A stretch of DNA of 64,000 bases from DASUXY01 sp036377675 (GCA_036377675.1 DASUXY010000024.1:42492-106491); one strand, 5' to 3'; positions 44,384 to 53,749 are shown, numbered from the stretch's first letter. The notes: generated by a model from the sequence alone, not told the origin. Made by a program: numbers and translations.

Positions 44384-44425
44384 AACCGTCGCTTGGCAAA
44401 TTGTTACTCCGACGTTTGCTAGGGG
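44384..44425 (+). ncRNA. Candidate S15 autoregulatory leader
   Basis: CGTCG (44387-44391) pairs with CGACG (44411-44415), and GGCAAA (44395-44400) can pair with TTTGCT just after it, a pseudoknot-like arrangement in the rpsO leader. S15 represses its own mRNA in several bacteria, including Geobacillus; resemblance here is by eye. Confidence 0.5.
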
Positions 44426-44461
44426 ATTGGGGCTATGAATATGGTTTAGGAGGTGAGCCAG

Positions 44462-44731
44462 GTGGCTATAGCAAAAGAGCGTAAAGCTGAAATTATTAAT
44501 GAATATAAAATACACGAACATGATACTGGTTCTCCAGAGGTACAAATTGCTGTACTTTCTGAAGAAATTACGAAGTTAAACGATCACTTACGTGTTCATA
44601 CGAAAGATCATCATTCACGTCGTGGTCTTTTAAAAATGGTTGGTAAACGCCGTAATCTGCTTAATTATTTGCGTAAAAAAGACGTTACACGTTACCGCAA
44701 ACTAATAGAAAAACTCGGTTTACGTCGTTAA
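44462..44731 (+). CDS. rpsO: 30S ribosomal protein S15
   Basis: An 89-residue S15, a primary 16S rRNA-binding protein of the 30S platform; length equals that of B. subtilis S15. The signature DTGSPEVQIAVL (about 21-32) and HSRRGLLKMVGKRRNLLNYL are intact. An upstream in-frame GTG (44453) is part of AGGAGGTGAG; GTG 44462 has the right spacing and gives the standard AIAKERK N-terminus. A terminator separates it from pnp. Confidence 0.95.
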   Translation: MAIAKERKAEIINEYKIHEHDTGSPEVQIAVLSEEITKLNDHLRVHTKDHHSRRGLLKMVGKRRNLLNYLRKKDVTRYRKLIEKLGLRR

Positions 44732-44739
44732 TCTACTGT

Positions 44740-44768
44740 AAAAAAGCAGGAGTCATCCTGCTTTTTTT
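44740..44768 (+). terminator. Terminator of rpsO
   Basis: AAAAAAGCAGGA pairs with TCCTGCTTTTTT around a short loop (GTCA), followed by more T. Confidence 0.85.
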
Positions 44769-44817
44769 GTACGATGTGGATTATTTGTAAGCTTTGATGT
44801 TCAGATTACGTTTTAAA

Positions 44818-44846
44818 TTTACATTGTCATCGATTAGCTATAAAAT
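44818..44846 (+). promoter_or_regulatory. Sigma-A promoter of pnp
   Basis: TTTACA (44818-44823), 17-bp spacer, TAAAAT (44841-44846); 5 of 6 matches in each box, 40 bp before pnp. Confidence 0.6.
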
Positions 44847-44885
44847 GATAGGTAAATGTTTATTGGAAAGGAGCATGTACGATTA

Positions 44886-47003
44886 ATGGCAGAAGAAAAA
44901 AAAGTATTCTCCACACAAATAGCTGGTGAAGATTTTATTGTAGAAATTGGAGAAATGGCTAAACAAGCAAATGGAGCAGCTATGATTCGTTACGGTGACA
45001 CATCGGTCTTATCTACAGCGACTGCTTCCAAAGAACCGAGTAGCTTGCCGTTTTTTCCATTAACGGTTAACTATGAAGAGCGTTTATATGCGGTTGGAAA
45101 AATACCTGGAGGTTTCATTAAACGAGAGGGAAGACCGAGTGAAAAAGCAATCTTAGCTTCACGGTTAATTGACCGCCCGATTCGCCCTTTATTTCCTGAA
45201 GGTTTCCGTAATGAAGTACAAATTATTAGCACGGTGATGAGCGTAGATCAAAACTGTTCATCGGAAATTGCTGCGATGATTGGTTCATCGATTGCTTTAT
45301 GTATTTCTGACATACCTTTTCTCGAACCAATTGCAGGTGTTCAAGTTGGACGTGTCGACGGGGAGTTCATTATTAATCCGACCGTTGAACAACAAGAAAA
45401 AAGTGACTTAGAATTAACAGTTGCTGGAACAATCGATGCGATTAACATGGTCGAGGCTGGAGCTGAGGAAGTTTCGGAAGAGGTCATGCTAGAAGCCATT
45501 ATGTTTGGTCATGAAGAAGTAAAGCGGCTCGTTGCATTCCAACAAGAAATTATTGAAGCAGTCGGTTGCGAGAAGACTGACGTTGATTTATTCCGAGTCG
45601 ATGAACAATTGGCCGAAGAAGTAGAAAGCGAAGCAAAAGATCAACTTATTCAAGCGATCCAAGTGAAAGAGAAACATGCACGAGAAGAAGCGATTAATGA
45701 AGTGAAAGAAGAAATTGTCGCGAAGTATGAAGACGACGAAGATCCTGAAATTACGAATCAAGTAGAGGCTGTTTTGGACCGAATGGTAAAAGAAGAAGTA
45801 CGTCGTCTCATTACGAAAGAAAAAATTCGTCCGGATGGGCGTAAAATTGATGAAATTCGCCCACTATCTTCGAGAGTTAATCTACTTCCACGTACACACG
45901 GATCGGGGTTATTTACACGTGGACAAACACAAGCATTGAGTGTATGTACGTTAGGAGCTCTTGGAGATGTGCAAATCTTGGATGGACTCGATTTGGAAGA
46001 GTCGAAACGATTTATGCACCATTATAACTTTCCCCACTTTAGTGTAGGAGAAACGGGCCCAATTAGAGGACCCGGTCGTCGAGAAATTGGACACGGAGCG
46101 TTAGGAGAACGAGCCTTAGAAGTTGTCGTTCCGTCGGAAAATGAGTTCCCGTACACCATTCGGTTAGTTTCCGAAGTTTTAGAGTCGAATGGATCGAGCT
46201 CACAAGCAAGTATATGTGCAAGTACTTTAGCAATGATGGATGCAGGTATTCCTATTAAATCTCCCGTAGCTGGTATTGCCATGGGACTCGTCAAAGAGGG
46301 CGAAGATTATTCCATTTTATCAGATATTCAAGGGATGGAAGACGCTTTAGGTGATATGGACTTTAAAGTAGCTGGTACTCCACAAGGAATTACTGCACTA
46401 CAAATGGATATTAAAATTGAAGGATTGTCTAAAGAAATATTAGAGGAAGCTTTACAACAAGCAAAAATCGGACGAATGCATATTCTTGATACGATGCTCG
46501 AAACAATTAACAAACCGAACGAGGAACTTTCTCCATATGCACCGAAAATTTTAACGATGGAGATCGACCCTGAAAAAATTCGCGATGTCATTGGTCCAAG
46601 CGGAAAACAAATCAATGAAATCATCGATGAAACAGGAGTCAAAATCGATATCGAACAAGACGGTAGTGTGTATATTTCATCAAGTGATGCGGCAATGAAT
46701 GAAAAAGCAAAAAGCATTATCGAAGACATTGTTCGTGAAGTAGAAGTGGGAGAAATTTATCTCGGCACTGTTAAACGGATTGAAAAATTCGGTGCTTTCG
46801 TCGAATTATTTAAAGGAAAAGACGGACTTGTCCACATTTCCGAGTTAGAAGAAAAACGAACGAATAAAGTAGAAGATGTCGTATCCATCGGAGATGAAAT
46901 CATGGTGAAAGTGAAAGAAATTGACAATCAAGGGCGAATTAATCTTTCCCGTAAAGATGTTTTAAGAGATCAAAAAGCAAAGCAATCAAAATCAAGACAA
47001 TAA
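44886..47003 (+). CDS. pnp: Polynucleotide phosphorylase
   Basis: Phosphorolytic 3'-5' exoribonuclease, the main 3' exonuclease of mRNA decay in Bacillus. It has 705 residues: two RNase PH cores (the second with RTHGSGLFTRGQTQAL and ESNGSSSQASICASTLAMMDAG), a KH domain (about 555-610, IRDVIGPSGKQIN) and an S1 domain (about 620-690, GTVKRIEKFGAFVELFKGKDG). AAAGGAG lies 12 nt before ATG 44886, slightly long; an earlier in-frame ATG at 44856 precedes the Shine-Dalgarno and is rejected. Confidence 0.96.
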   Translation: MAEEKKVFSTQIAGEDFIVEIGEMAKQANGAAMIRYGDTSVLSTATASKEPSSLPFFPLTVNYEERLYAVGKIPGGFIKREGRPSEKAILASRLIDRPIRPLFPEGFRNEVQIISTVMSVDQNCSSEIAAMIGSSIALCISDIPFLEPIAGVQVGRVDGEFIINPTVEQQEKSDLELTVAGTIDAINMVEAGAEEVSEEVMLEAIMFGHEEVKRLVAFQQEIIEAVGCEKTDVDLFRVDEQLAEEVESEAKDQLIQAIQVKEKHAREEAINEVKEEIVAKYEDDEDPEITNQVEAVLDRMVKEEVRRLITKEKIRPDGRKIDEIRPLSSRVNLLPRTHGSGLFTRGQTQALSVCTLGALGDVQILDGLDLEESKRFMHHYNFPHFSVGETGPIRGPGRREIGHGALGERALEVVVPSENEFPYTIRLVSEVLESNGSSSQASICASTLAMMDAGIPIKSPVAGIAMGLVKEGEDYSILSDIQGMEDALGDMDFKVAGTPQGITALQMDIKIEGLSKEILEEALQQAKIGRMHILDTMLETINKPNEELSPYAPKILTMEIDPEKIRDVIGPSGKQINEIIDETGVKIDIEQDGSVYISSSDAAMNEKAKSIIEDIVREVEVGEIYLGTVKRIEKFGAFVELFKGKDGLVHISELEEKRTNKVEDVVSIGDEIMVKVKEIDNQGRINLSRKDVLRDQKAKQSKSRQ

Positions 47004-47014
47004 TGTAACAATGA

Positions 47015-47044
47015 CAAGAAGCTGGAACTCCAGTTTCTTTTTGC
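47015..47044 (+). terminator. Terminator of pnp
   Basis: AAGAAGCTGG pairs with CCAGTTTCTT (one G-U) around AACT, followed by TTTGC. Confidence 0.75.
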
Positions 47045-47126
47045 TTTTATCGATATTTTATCAAGTTGTTAAAATGCACATAACTTGTCCCCTCTAACGT
47101 ATATATCAGGTAAGGGGGAAAGGGAT

Positions 47127-48074
47127 ATGCATCATTATCAAAAAGCGGTTCATTTACTCGTATTTTTAATTCTCGTCAGCTTAACGGTTCATTTTCAATA
47201 TAACCCGTTTACGCCACTAACAACAGACGTTGCAACGATAGATGTTTCCAAAGTTAAAGATGATTTATATCAAGAAATTAAACAGAAGAGCGTTACATAC
47301 AACGAAGCGGCACAAGATGCATATATTGATCGGGTTTGGAAAAAAACGCCTGGTAGAAATGGACTTGAGGTAGATGTGGATGAATCGTATGAGCAGATGA
47401 AAAAGAAAGGGATTTTTGATGAATCTTTGCTCGTTTATGATGAAATTCCACCCAAAATAACGTTACGAAAATTACCACCGGCACCGATTTATCGGGGACA
47501 TCCTGACAAAGAGATGGTTGCACTATTGATCAATGTGTCCTGGGGCGAAGAACATCTTCCAAAAATATTAGAAGTATTGAACGATCATCACGTACAAGCG
47601 ACTTTCTTCATTGAGGGAAAGTGGGCAAAACGGCATTCACAATTTGTGAAAATGATTGATGAACAAGGACACGTTATCGGCAACCATGCATATAACCATC
47701 CGGATATGGCGAGAATATCGAATCAAGCGATTACCGATCAATTATCGCAAACGAATGACATTATTAAGGGAATCATTGGGAAAACACCTCAATGGTTCGC
47801 CCCACCTAGCGGTAGCTTTTCTGATGATGTCGTTCAAATTGCTACCCATTTAAAAATGGAAACGATCTTATGGACAGTGGATACGATAGATTGGAAGAAT
47901 CCTTCTGTTTCTGTTATGATTAATCGAGTCATGGGAAAAATTCATCCAGGTGCAACTATTTTAATGCATCCGACACCGTCTGTAGCTAAAGGACTCGATC
48001 AACTCATCGTAGATATTAAAGCTGAGGGATATAAAATAGGAACGATTGAACAATTATTAAGTGAAGGAAGATAA
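47127..48074 (+). CDS. ylxY: Polysaccharide-deacetylase-like protein YlxY
   Basis: A 315-residue exported or membrane-anchored protein: N-terminal hydrophobic segment (about 6-24), a linker, and a NodB-like domain (about 145-310). The metal-binding TFDD motif is replaced by INVSWGEE, while HxxxxH-type motif 2 (GNHAYNHPDM), the PPSG segment and LMHPTPS remain. Loss of the Asp pair is typical of YlxY proteins and suggests an inactive or altered enzyme. GGGGGAAAGGG supports ATG 47127. It lies in the pnp-ylxY-mlpA order of B. subtilis. Confidence 0.9.
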   Translation: MHHYQKAVHLLVFLILVSLTVHFQYNPFTPLTTDVATIDVSKVKDDLYQEIKQKSVTYNEAAQDAYIDRVWKKTPGRNGLEVDVDESYEQMKKKGIFDESLLVYDEIPPKITLRKLPPAPIYRGHPDKEMVALLINVSWGEEHLPKILEVLNDHHVQATFFIEGKWAKRHSQFVKMIDEQGHVIGNHAYNHPDMARISNQAITDQLSQTNDIIKGIIGKTPQWFAPPSGSFSDDVVQIATHLKMETILWTVDTIDWKNPSVSVMINRVMGKIHPGATILMHPTPSVAKGLDQLIVDIKAEGYKIGTIEQLLSEGR

Positions 48075-48109
48075 GTGTAGAGGTTAATTTAGGTTTAGGA
48101 GGACATTCG

Positions 48110-49342
48110 TTGATAGAAAAGCATACGTGTAAAAACGGACTCCGGATTGTCATGGAACAGATTCCATCAGTCCGCTCAGTCACCATTGGTATTTGGGTGC
48201 TTGCAGGGTCTAGAAATGAAACAGAAACAAATAACGGTATTTCGCACTTTTTAGAGCATATGTTTTTTAAAGGGACAAAAACGAGAACGGCCCAAGAAAT
48301 CGCTGAATCTTTTGATTCAATCGGGGGTCATATCAATGCCTTTACGTCTAAAGAATATACGTGCTATTTTTCAAAAGTTTTAGATACGCATAAGCAGTTT
48401 GCTTTAGAGATGATGGCAGATATGTTCTTTAACTCCACGTTTGATGCAGAAGAAATGGAACGTGAAAAAAAAGTTATCGCTGAAGAAATAAAAATGTATG
48501 AAGATACACCTGATGATTTAGTGCATGATTTACTCGCACGAGCTGCCTTTGGAAACCATCCATTAGGCTATCCAATTCTCGGAACAGAAGAGCATTTACA
48601 TACGTTTACGCCCGAGACATTACATCAGTTTAAAAAGGTATATTACGCACCAGAAAATGTCGTCATTTCTGTGGCAGGAAATGTTGATCAATCGTTTATG
48701 AAGCAAATTGAAGATTATTTTGGTACATATGAAACATTTTTACCTCAGCTTTCCATTAAAAAACCAGTCTATTTAGCAGAGGAAATCAAACAAAATAAAG
48801 ATACGGAGCAAGCTCACCTTTGTCTAGGATTTGACGGAGTAGCGATAGATGATGACTCTATGTACAGTCTAATGGTTATGAATAATATCCTTGGTGGGAG
48901 CATGAGTTCACGATTATTTCAAGAAGTAAGAGAGAAGAAAGGTTTAGCCTACTCTGTTTTTTCCTATCATTCTTCGTTTTTGGATAACGGCCTTTTAACG
49001 ATTTACGCAGGCACAGGAAATGAGCAATTACCTATACTAAAAGAAACGATTCAAAAAACGATTGATGATTTAAAAGAAAATGGAGTAACAGATAAAGAAT
49101 TGCATAACAGTAAAGAGCAGTTGAAAGGAAACTTAATGCTTAATTTAGAAAGTACGAATAGTCGAATGAGCCGCAACGGCAGAAACGAATTGCTGTTAAA
49201 GCGTCATCTCACATTGGATGAAATGATTCAAGAAATCGATGATGTTAGTCATGCATCCATTCAAGATGTCATTCAAACGATTTTTAATCACATTCCATCG
49301 GTCGCCTTAATTGCTCCGAAACGAAGTCTCGTCAAAGCGTAG
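48110..49342 (+). CDS. mlpA: M16 family zinc protease MlpA
   Basis: A 410-residue pitrilysin-type metalloprotease (YmxG/MlpA). The inverted zinc motif HFLEH (His46, Glu49, His50) follows NGISHF, and a distal glutamate lies in EREKKVIAEEI. The second half has the LFQEVREKKGLAYSVFSYHSSF region of the family. It starts at TTG 48110 after AGGAGGAC. B. subtilis MlpA influences extracellular protease expression; substrate unknown. Confidence 0.94.
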   Translation: MIEKHTCKNGLRIVMEQIPSVRSVTIGIWVLAGSRNETETNNGISHFLEHMFFKGTKTRTAQEIAESFDSIGGHINAFTSKEYTCYFSKVLDTHKQFALEMMADMFFNSTFDAEEMEREKKVIAEEIKMYEDTPDDLVHDLLARAAFGNHPLGYPILGTEEHLHTFTPETLHQFKKVYYAPENVVISVAGNVDQSFMKQIEDYFGTYETFLPQLSIKKPVYLAEEIKQNKDTEQAHLCLGFDGVAIDDDSMYSLMVMNNILGGSMSSRLFQEVREKKGLAYSVFSYHSSFLDNGLLTIYAGTGNEQLPILKETIQKTIDDLKENGVTDKELHNSKEQLKGNLMLNLESTNSRMSRNGRNELLLKRHLTLDEMIQEIDDVSHASIQDVIQTIFNHIPSVALIAPKRSLVKA

Positions 49343-49378
49343 TTAGTGTTACATAACTTACAATAAAAAATTAAGTCT

Positions 49379-49407
49379 ATAACCTATGTTCATCACATAG
49401 GTTATTT
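49379..49407 (+). terminator. Terminator of mlpA
   Basis: ATAACCTATG (49379-49388) pairs with CATAGGTTAT (49396-49405), loop of 7, followed by TTT. Confidence 0.8.
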
Positions 49408-49451
49408 TAATGTGCATATATATATATTAATCACTATAATGGAGGTAAAAG

Positions 49452-49688
49452 ATGCGCTATAAAGAGATGAGTGGTAAAGAAATTGTTAATATTAAACATG
49501 GAACTCGATTAGGAATATTAGGCCAGACCGATTTAGAAATTGACCAACAGACTGGTCAGATCAAATCATTCATCATTCCGAATTATAAGTGGTTTGGATT
49601 GAAAAAAGAAGGCGAAGAAATAAAAATACATTGGGATTCCATTAAAAAAATCGGAAAAGATATGATATTGATTGAAGCTGAAGAATAA
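49452..49688 (+). CDS. ymxH: PRC-barrel sporulation protein YmxH/YlmC family
   Basis: A 78-residue single PRC-barrel protein. Conserved points are MSGKEIVNIKHGTRLGILG, DLEID and the IPNYKWFGLKK turn before IHWDSIKKIG. Relatives are sporulation-linked in Bacillus, with unclear molecular role. AATGGAGG precedes the ATG. It stands alone between two terminators, immediately upstream of the dipicolinate synthase genes, as in B. subtilis. Confidence 0.9.
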   Translation: MRYKEMSGKEIVNIKHGTRLGILGQTDLEIDQQTGQIKSFIIPNYKWFGLKKEGEEIKIHWDSIKKIGKDMILIEAEE

Positions 49689-49695
49689 TCTCAGT

Positions 49696-49728
49696 TTACT
49701 AGTATGAATCGTCCATACTAGTTTTTTA
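49696..49728 (+). terminator. Terminator of ymxH
   Basis: ACTAGTATG (49699-49707) pairs with CATACTAGT (49715-49723) around a 7-nt loop, followed by TTTTT. Confidence 0.85.
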
Positions 49729-49770
49729 TTGTTCATAATCGCATATGTTTAATCACTAACAACTCCTAAA

Positions 49771-49797
49771 AACATAAACTATACAGAGCATATTTTA
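49771..49797 (+). promoter_or_regulatory. Candidate sigma-K promoter of dpaAB
   Basis: AAC at 49771-49773, 15-nt spacer, then CATATTTTA (49789-49797), fitting the sigma-K -10 pattern CATAnnnTA. Known biology: spoVF is transcribed in the mother cell by sigma-K in B. subtilis. The short motif alone is weak evidence. Confidence 0.45.
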
Positions 49798-49862
49798 AAT
49801 GATGTAACCGATCACATCCGGCTGCATACTATGTAACGATAGTTTGGAGGTTATGGACAATT

Positions 49863-50744
49863 ATGAGTCAATCAATAGCTGTAATAGGTGGAGATGCCCG
49901 TTATTTGGAACTCATACGTCAGTTCCAAACAAAACGCGATTCAGACATCTTGCTAACAGGATTTGATAAGCTAGAACAAGGATTCACTGGATCAAAACAA
50001 GTAGATTTTAATGACTTAAATCTTGAACATTTAGATGTCGTAATCTTACCGATTACGGGTACCGATTTACAGGGAAAAGTGGAAACTGCTTTTTCTGATC
50101 AAGAAATATATTTAACAGCTGAATGGTTTCAACAATTAAATCCTTCAGCAATTGTTTTTACAGGAATTTCTAATGATTATTTAACTAAGGTGACGAACGA
50201 GACAAATACAACACTCATTTCGTTATTAAATCGAGATGATGTTGCAATATACAATTCTATACCGACGGCTGAAGGAACCATTATGATGGCGATGGAGCAT
50301 ACCGATTATACGATTCATTCTTCACGTGTCATTGTTACTGGTTTTGGTAGGGTCGGTCATACAGTTAGTAATAAATTTGCTGCGCTCGGTGCAATCGTTT
50401 CTGTAGCAGCAAATCGTATTCGTGAACTTGCTCGGATTACAGAAATGGGATTAGGAGCTATTCCGTTACACGATCTTCATAAACATACAAGTGAATGTGA
50501 TATTTTAATTAATACGATTCCAGCAAATGTCATCCAAAAAGATTCGATTCAACAACTACCGTCACATGCGTTAATTTTTGACCTCGCTTCTTATCCAGGT
50601 GGTACAGACTTTAAATATGCAAAGCAACGGGGAATTAAAGCAATCTTAGCACAAAGTTTACCTGGAATTGTTGCTCCTAAAACAGCAGGTAAAATTTTAG
50701 CTGATGTTATTCAACAAATTTTACAAGAAAGGAAGGATTCATAA
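49863..50744 (+). CDS. dpaA: Dipicolinate synthase subunit A
   Basis: With DpaB, oxidises dihydrodipicolinate to dipicolinic acid in the mother cell, for spore core dehydration and heat resistance. It has 293 residues: an N-terminal sensing-like part with IAVIGGDARYLELI and a C-terminal NAD(P)-binding Rossmann domain beginning RVIVTGFGRVGHTV (about 155-168). GGAGG lies 12 nt before the ATG, somewhat far. The gene is followed by dpaB and the DAP pathway genes that make the substrate. Confidence 0.95.
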   Translation: MSQSIAVIGGDARYLELIRQFQTKRDSDILLTGFDKLEQGFTGSKQVDFNDLNLEHLDVVILPITGTDLQGKVETAFSDQEIYLTAEWFQQLNPSAIVFTGISNDYLTKVTNETNTTLISLLNRDDVAIYNSIPTAEGTIMMAMEHTDYTIHSSRVIVTGFGRVGHTVSNKFAALGAIVSVAANRIRELARITEMGLGAIPLHDLHKHTSECDILINTIPANVIQKDSIQQLPSHALIFDLASYPGGTDFKYAKQRGIKAILAQSLPGIVAPKTAGKILADVIQQILQERKDS

Positions 50745-50746
50745 TT

Positions 50747-51358
50747 ATGAGCTTAGAAGGAAAACGAATTGGATTCGGGTTAACAGGGTCTCATTGCACG
50801 TATGAAGACGTGTATCCACAGTTAGAAAAATTAGTTGATTTAAAAGCAGATGTCATTCCGATTGTTTCATATACTGTTCGAAATACAGATACAAAATTTG
50901 GAAAAGCGGAAGATCATATCGAAAAAATAGAATCGATTACTGGGAAACGTGTTATTTCTACGATGCCAGAAGCAGAGCCTCTAGGTCCGAAGCATCCACT
51001 TGATGTCATGGTCATTGCTCCGTTAACTGGCAATTCAATGAGCAAACTTGCGAATGCTTTAACAGATTCTCCCCCATTGATGGCAGCAAAAGCGACGATG
51101 CGTAATCAAAACCCAGTCGTCGTTGGTATATCAACCAATGATGCTCTCGGTTTAAATGGCGTTAACTTAATGCGTTTAATGGCAAGTAAACTGATTTATT
51201 TCATTCCATTTGGCCAAGATCATCCGTATAAAAAACCGAATTCATTAGTTGCTGACATGAAATATATCCCAGAAACGATCGAATCGGCCCTACAATTTAA
51301 ACAAATTCAACCTGTCATTATCCCTCATCACAATAAATGTGTTAAAATAGAAGACTAG
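50747..51358 (+). CDS. dpaB: Dipicolinate synthase subunit B
   Basis: A 203-residue flavoprotein-like (flavodoxin/UbiX fold) subunit of dipicolinate synthase. Visible features are RIGFGLTGSHCTYEDVYPQ (about 6-24), the APLTGNSMSKLANALTDSP segment and the VVGISTNDALGLN loop. It starts two bases after dpaA, so the two are coupled. Its presence confirms a sporulating host. Confidence 0.95.
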   Translation: MSLEGKRIGFGLTGSHCTYEDVYPQLEKLVDLKADVIPIVSYTVRNTDTKFGKAEDHIEKIESITGKRVISTMPEAEPLGPKHPLDVMVIAPLTGNSMSKLANALTDSPPLMAAKATMRNQNPVVVGISTNDALGLNGVNLMRLMASKLIYFIPFGQDHPYKKPNSLVADMKYIPETIESALQFKQIQPVIIPHHNKCVKIED

Positions 51359-51370
51359 TAGACTTATAAT
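51342..51370 (+). promoter_or_regulatory. Candidate sigma-A promoter of asd
   Basis: TTAAAA (51342-51347), 17-bp spacer, perfect TATAAT (51365-51370), 45 bp before asd. It would allow vegetative expression of asd-dapG-dapA independently of the sporulation promoter upstream. Confidence 0.45.
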
Positions 51371-51414
51371 TATGATAATCCATTTGAAAAAGACTTGGAA
51401 AGGGAGTTATAACA

Positions 51415-52461
51415 ATGGCTGAACAAACAATATACAATGTAGCTGTAGTAGGCGCAACTGGTGCAGTTGGTCAAACAATTATGAAAATTTTGGAGGAAAG
51501 GAACTTTCCGATTAACACGGTTAAGCTATTATCATCTAAACGGTCAGCAGGGAAAAAAGTAACATTTAAAAATGAAGAAGTCACCGTTGAAGAAGCAACT
51601 CCTGAGAGTTTTACAAATATTGATATCGCTTTTTTCTCCGCTGGAGGTTCTGTTTCTAAATCACTCGTACCAAAGGCAGTTGAAAAAGGGGCAGTCGTCA
51701 TCGATAATACGAGTGCATATCGAATGGATGAAAACGTTCCACTAGTCGTTCCAGAAGTGAACGAATCAGACATTCAAAAGCATCAAGGTATTATCGCTAA
51801 TCCCAACTGTTCAACAATTCAAATGGTCGGTGCTTTAAAACCAATTCAAGAAGCGTTTGGACTATCCCGTGTCATCGTTTCCACCTATCAGTCTGTATCA
51901 GGAGCAGGAAAGGAAGCGTGTGATGAACTTGAAAAGCAAGTAGAAAACCATTTAAAAAAAGAAACTGTCCAAGCGGAAATATTACCTGTAAAAGGTGATA
52001 AAAATCATTATCCAATTGCTTTTAATGCGTTACCACAAATTGATCTGTTCGATCAAAGTGGATATACGCTTGAGGAATTAAAGATGATTAATGAAACGAA
52101 AAAAATTATGCATGCACCAAACTTATCAGTTGCTGCAACATGTGTGCGTCTACCTATTTTTACGTCACATGCAGAAAGTGTCTATATTGAAGTAGATCAA
52201 GAAAATCTTACCGTTAAAGATATATGGGATGTATTGGACAAGGCAGAAGGAGTCATATTAGAAGATGATCCATCTACGCAAACATATCCAACACCGTTAA
52301 GTGCTGTCGATCAAGATGCGATTTTTGTCGGCCGAGTACGAAAGGATTTTGATGTGAAAAATGGGTTTCATCTGTGGGTTGTTGCAGATAATTTAATGAA
52401 AGGGGCAGCCCTTAATACAGTGCAAATTGCTGAAAGACTTGTTAAAAATAATTGGCTATAA
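51415..52461 (+). CDS. asd: Aspartate-semialdehyde dehydrogenase
   Basis: NADPH-dependent reduction of aspartyl phosphate, second step toward lysine, diaminopimelate, methionine and threonine. It has 348 residues. The Rossmann start VAVVGATGAVGQ (about 9-20), catalytic Cys132 in NPNCST and the substrate-binding SVSGAGKEA are intact. AAAGGGAG precedes the ATG. Order asd-dapG-dapA matches B. subtilis. Confidence 0.96.
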   Translation: MAEQTIYNVAVVGATGAVGQTIMKILEERNFPINTVKLLSSKRSAGKKVTFKNEEVTVEEATPESFTNIDIAFFSAGGSVSKSLVPKAVEKGAVVIDNTSAYRMDENVPLVVPEVNESDIQKHQGIIANPNCSTIQMVGALKPIQEAFGLSRVIVSTYQSVSGAGKEACDELEKQVENHLKKETVQAEILPVKGDKNHYPIAFNALPQIDLFDQSGYTLEELKMINETKKIMHAPNLSVAATCVRLPIFTSHAESVYIEVDQENLTVKDIWDVLDKAEGVILEDDPSTQTYPTPLSAVDQDAIFVGRVRKDFDVKNGFHLWVVADNLMKGAALNTVQIAERLVKNNWL

Positions 52462-52493
52462 AAAAATCAAGATGACCAGTTAGAGGTGTAACC

Positions 52494-53732
52494 ATGCAGA
52501 TTTTAGTTCAAAAATTTGGTGGAACTTCTGTTCGCTCAGAAAAAAATAGAAGCTACGTAATTGATCATATTAAAGATGCTTTAATGAATGACTATAAAGT
52601 CATCGCCGTCGTATCTGCATTAGGTAGAAAACCAGATCCATATGCTACGGATTCATTATTGGATTTAGTGGAATTTCCAGCAACTCAAGCTTCACGGAGA
52701 GAACTTGACCTTCTCATGTCCTGTGGAGAAACCATTTCAGCTGTTGTATTATCGAATGAACTTAAAAAAGAACATATTCGTTCAATCGCATTAACAGGTG
52801 CACAAGCTGGATTTTTGACGAATGCCGATTACAACCAAGCAAAAATAAAAGAAGTTAATCCAGATCGGATTTTTCGTGAGTTTGAAGATAACGATGTCAT
52901 CGTCGTCGCAGGATTTCAAGGGCAAACAGAAACCGATGAAATAACAACAATTGGCAGAGGTGGCAGTGATACAACAGCTGCTGCCTTAGGTGCGAGTGTA
53001 CAGGCAGAATGTGTAGAAGTTTTTACAGATGTTAATGGAATTATGACAGCTGACCCACGTGTCGTTGAAAGTGCACGTCCACTTGATGTAGTGACGTACA
53101 CGGAAATTTGTAATTTAGCTTATCAAGGAGCGAAAGTTATTCATCCTCGGGCTGTTGAAATAGCGATGCAGGCAAAAATACCGATGCGTGTTCGCTCGAC
53201 ATACTCAAAGGATAAAGGTACATTAGTAACGACATCAAGAGATCCGAATCGAGGGATGGATATTGCTGATCGTTTAATTACTGGAATTGCTCATATGTCT
53301 TCCATTTCACAAATTAGAGTCCAAACAAAAGTAGAAACACACCGATTGCAATCCGAAGTGTTCAAAGCAATGGCTGATGCAGGTATTTCAGTTGATTTTA
53401 TTAATATTTCACCAACGGGAGTCGTCTATACAGTTCCTGAATCATTAACAAAGAAAGCCGTTCATATATTAGAAACACTCGGTTTCCAACCAGATGTCAC
53501 TGAAAAATGTGCAAAAGTTTCTGCCGTAGGAGCGGGAATGACTGGAGTCCCTGGTGTAGCATCTAGAATTGTGGGAGCTTTAACAAATGCGGGCGTTCAA
53601 ATTTTGCAGTCTGCTGACAGCCATACGACCATTTGGGTCCTCGTTCAGGAGAAAGATTTGAAGACCGCTGTTAATGCCTTACATGATGTTTTTGAATTGA
53701 GTAATGGCAGAAGGTTCCTCATTAACAATTGA
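52494..53732 (+). CDS. dapG: Aspartokinase I (DapG)
   Basis: Phosphorylates aspartate, committing it to the DAP/lysine pathway; the B. subtilis isozyme at this locus is feedback-inhibited by meso-diaminopimelate. It has 412 residues. Kinase motifs KFGGTSV (about 6-12), GRGGSDTTAAAL and TDVNGIMTADPR are present, followed by two ACT regulatory domains (about 270-410). The start follows AGAGGTG, 32 nt after asd. Confidence 0.95.
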   Translation: MQILVQKFGGTSVRSEKNRSYVIDHIKDALMNDYKVIAVVSALGRKPDPYATDSLLDLVEFPATQASRRELDLLMSCGETISAVVLSNELKKEHIRSIALTGAQAGFLTNADYNQAKIKEVNPDRIFREFEDNDVIVVAGFQGQTETDEITTIGRGGSDTTAAALGASVQAECVEVFTDVNGIMTADPRVVESARPLDVVTYTEICNLAYQGAKVIHPRAVEIAMQAKIPMRVRSTYSKDKGTLVTTSRDPNRGMDIADRLITGIAHMSSISQIRVQTKVETHRLQSEVFKAMADAGISVDFINISPTGVVYTVPESLTKKAVHILETLGFQPDVTEKCAKVSAVGAGMTGVPGVASRIVGALTNAGVQILQSADSHTTIWVLVQEKDLKTAVNALHDVFELSNGRRFLINN

Positions 53733-53749
53733 AAGGAAAGTGAACGATA

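Noticed and set aside
46328..46729. 133-codon - strand frame opposite pnp
   Set aside because: Shadow of a highly conserved coding region; no start signals. The same applies to the other antisense frames over smc, ffh, polC, infB, pnp and spoIIIE.
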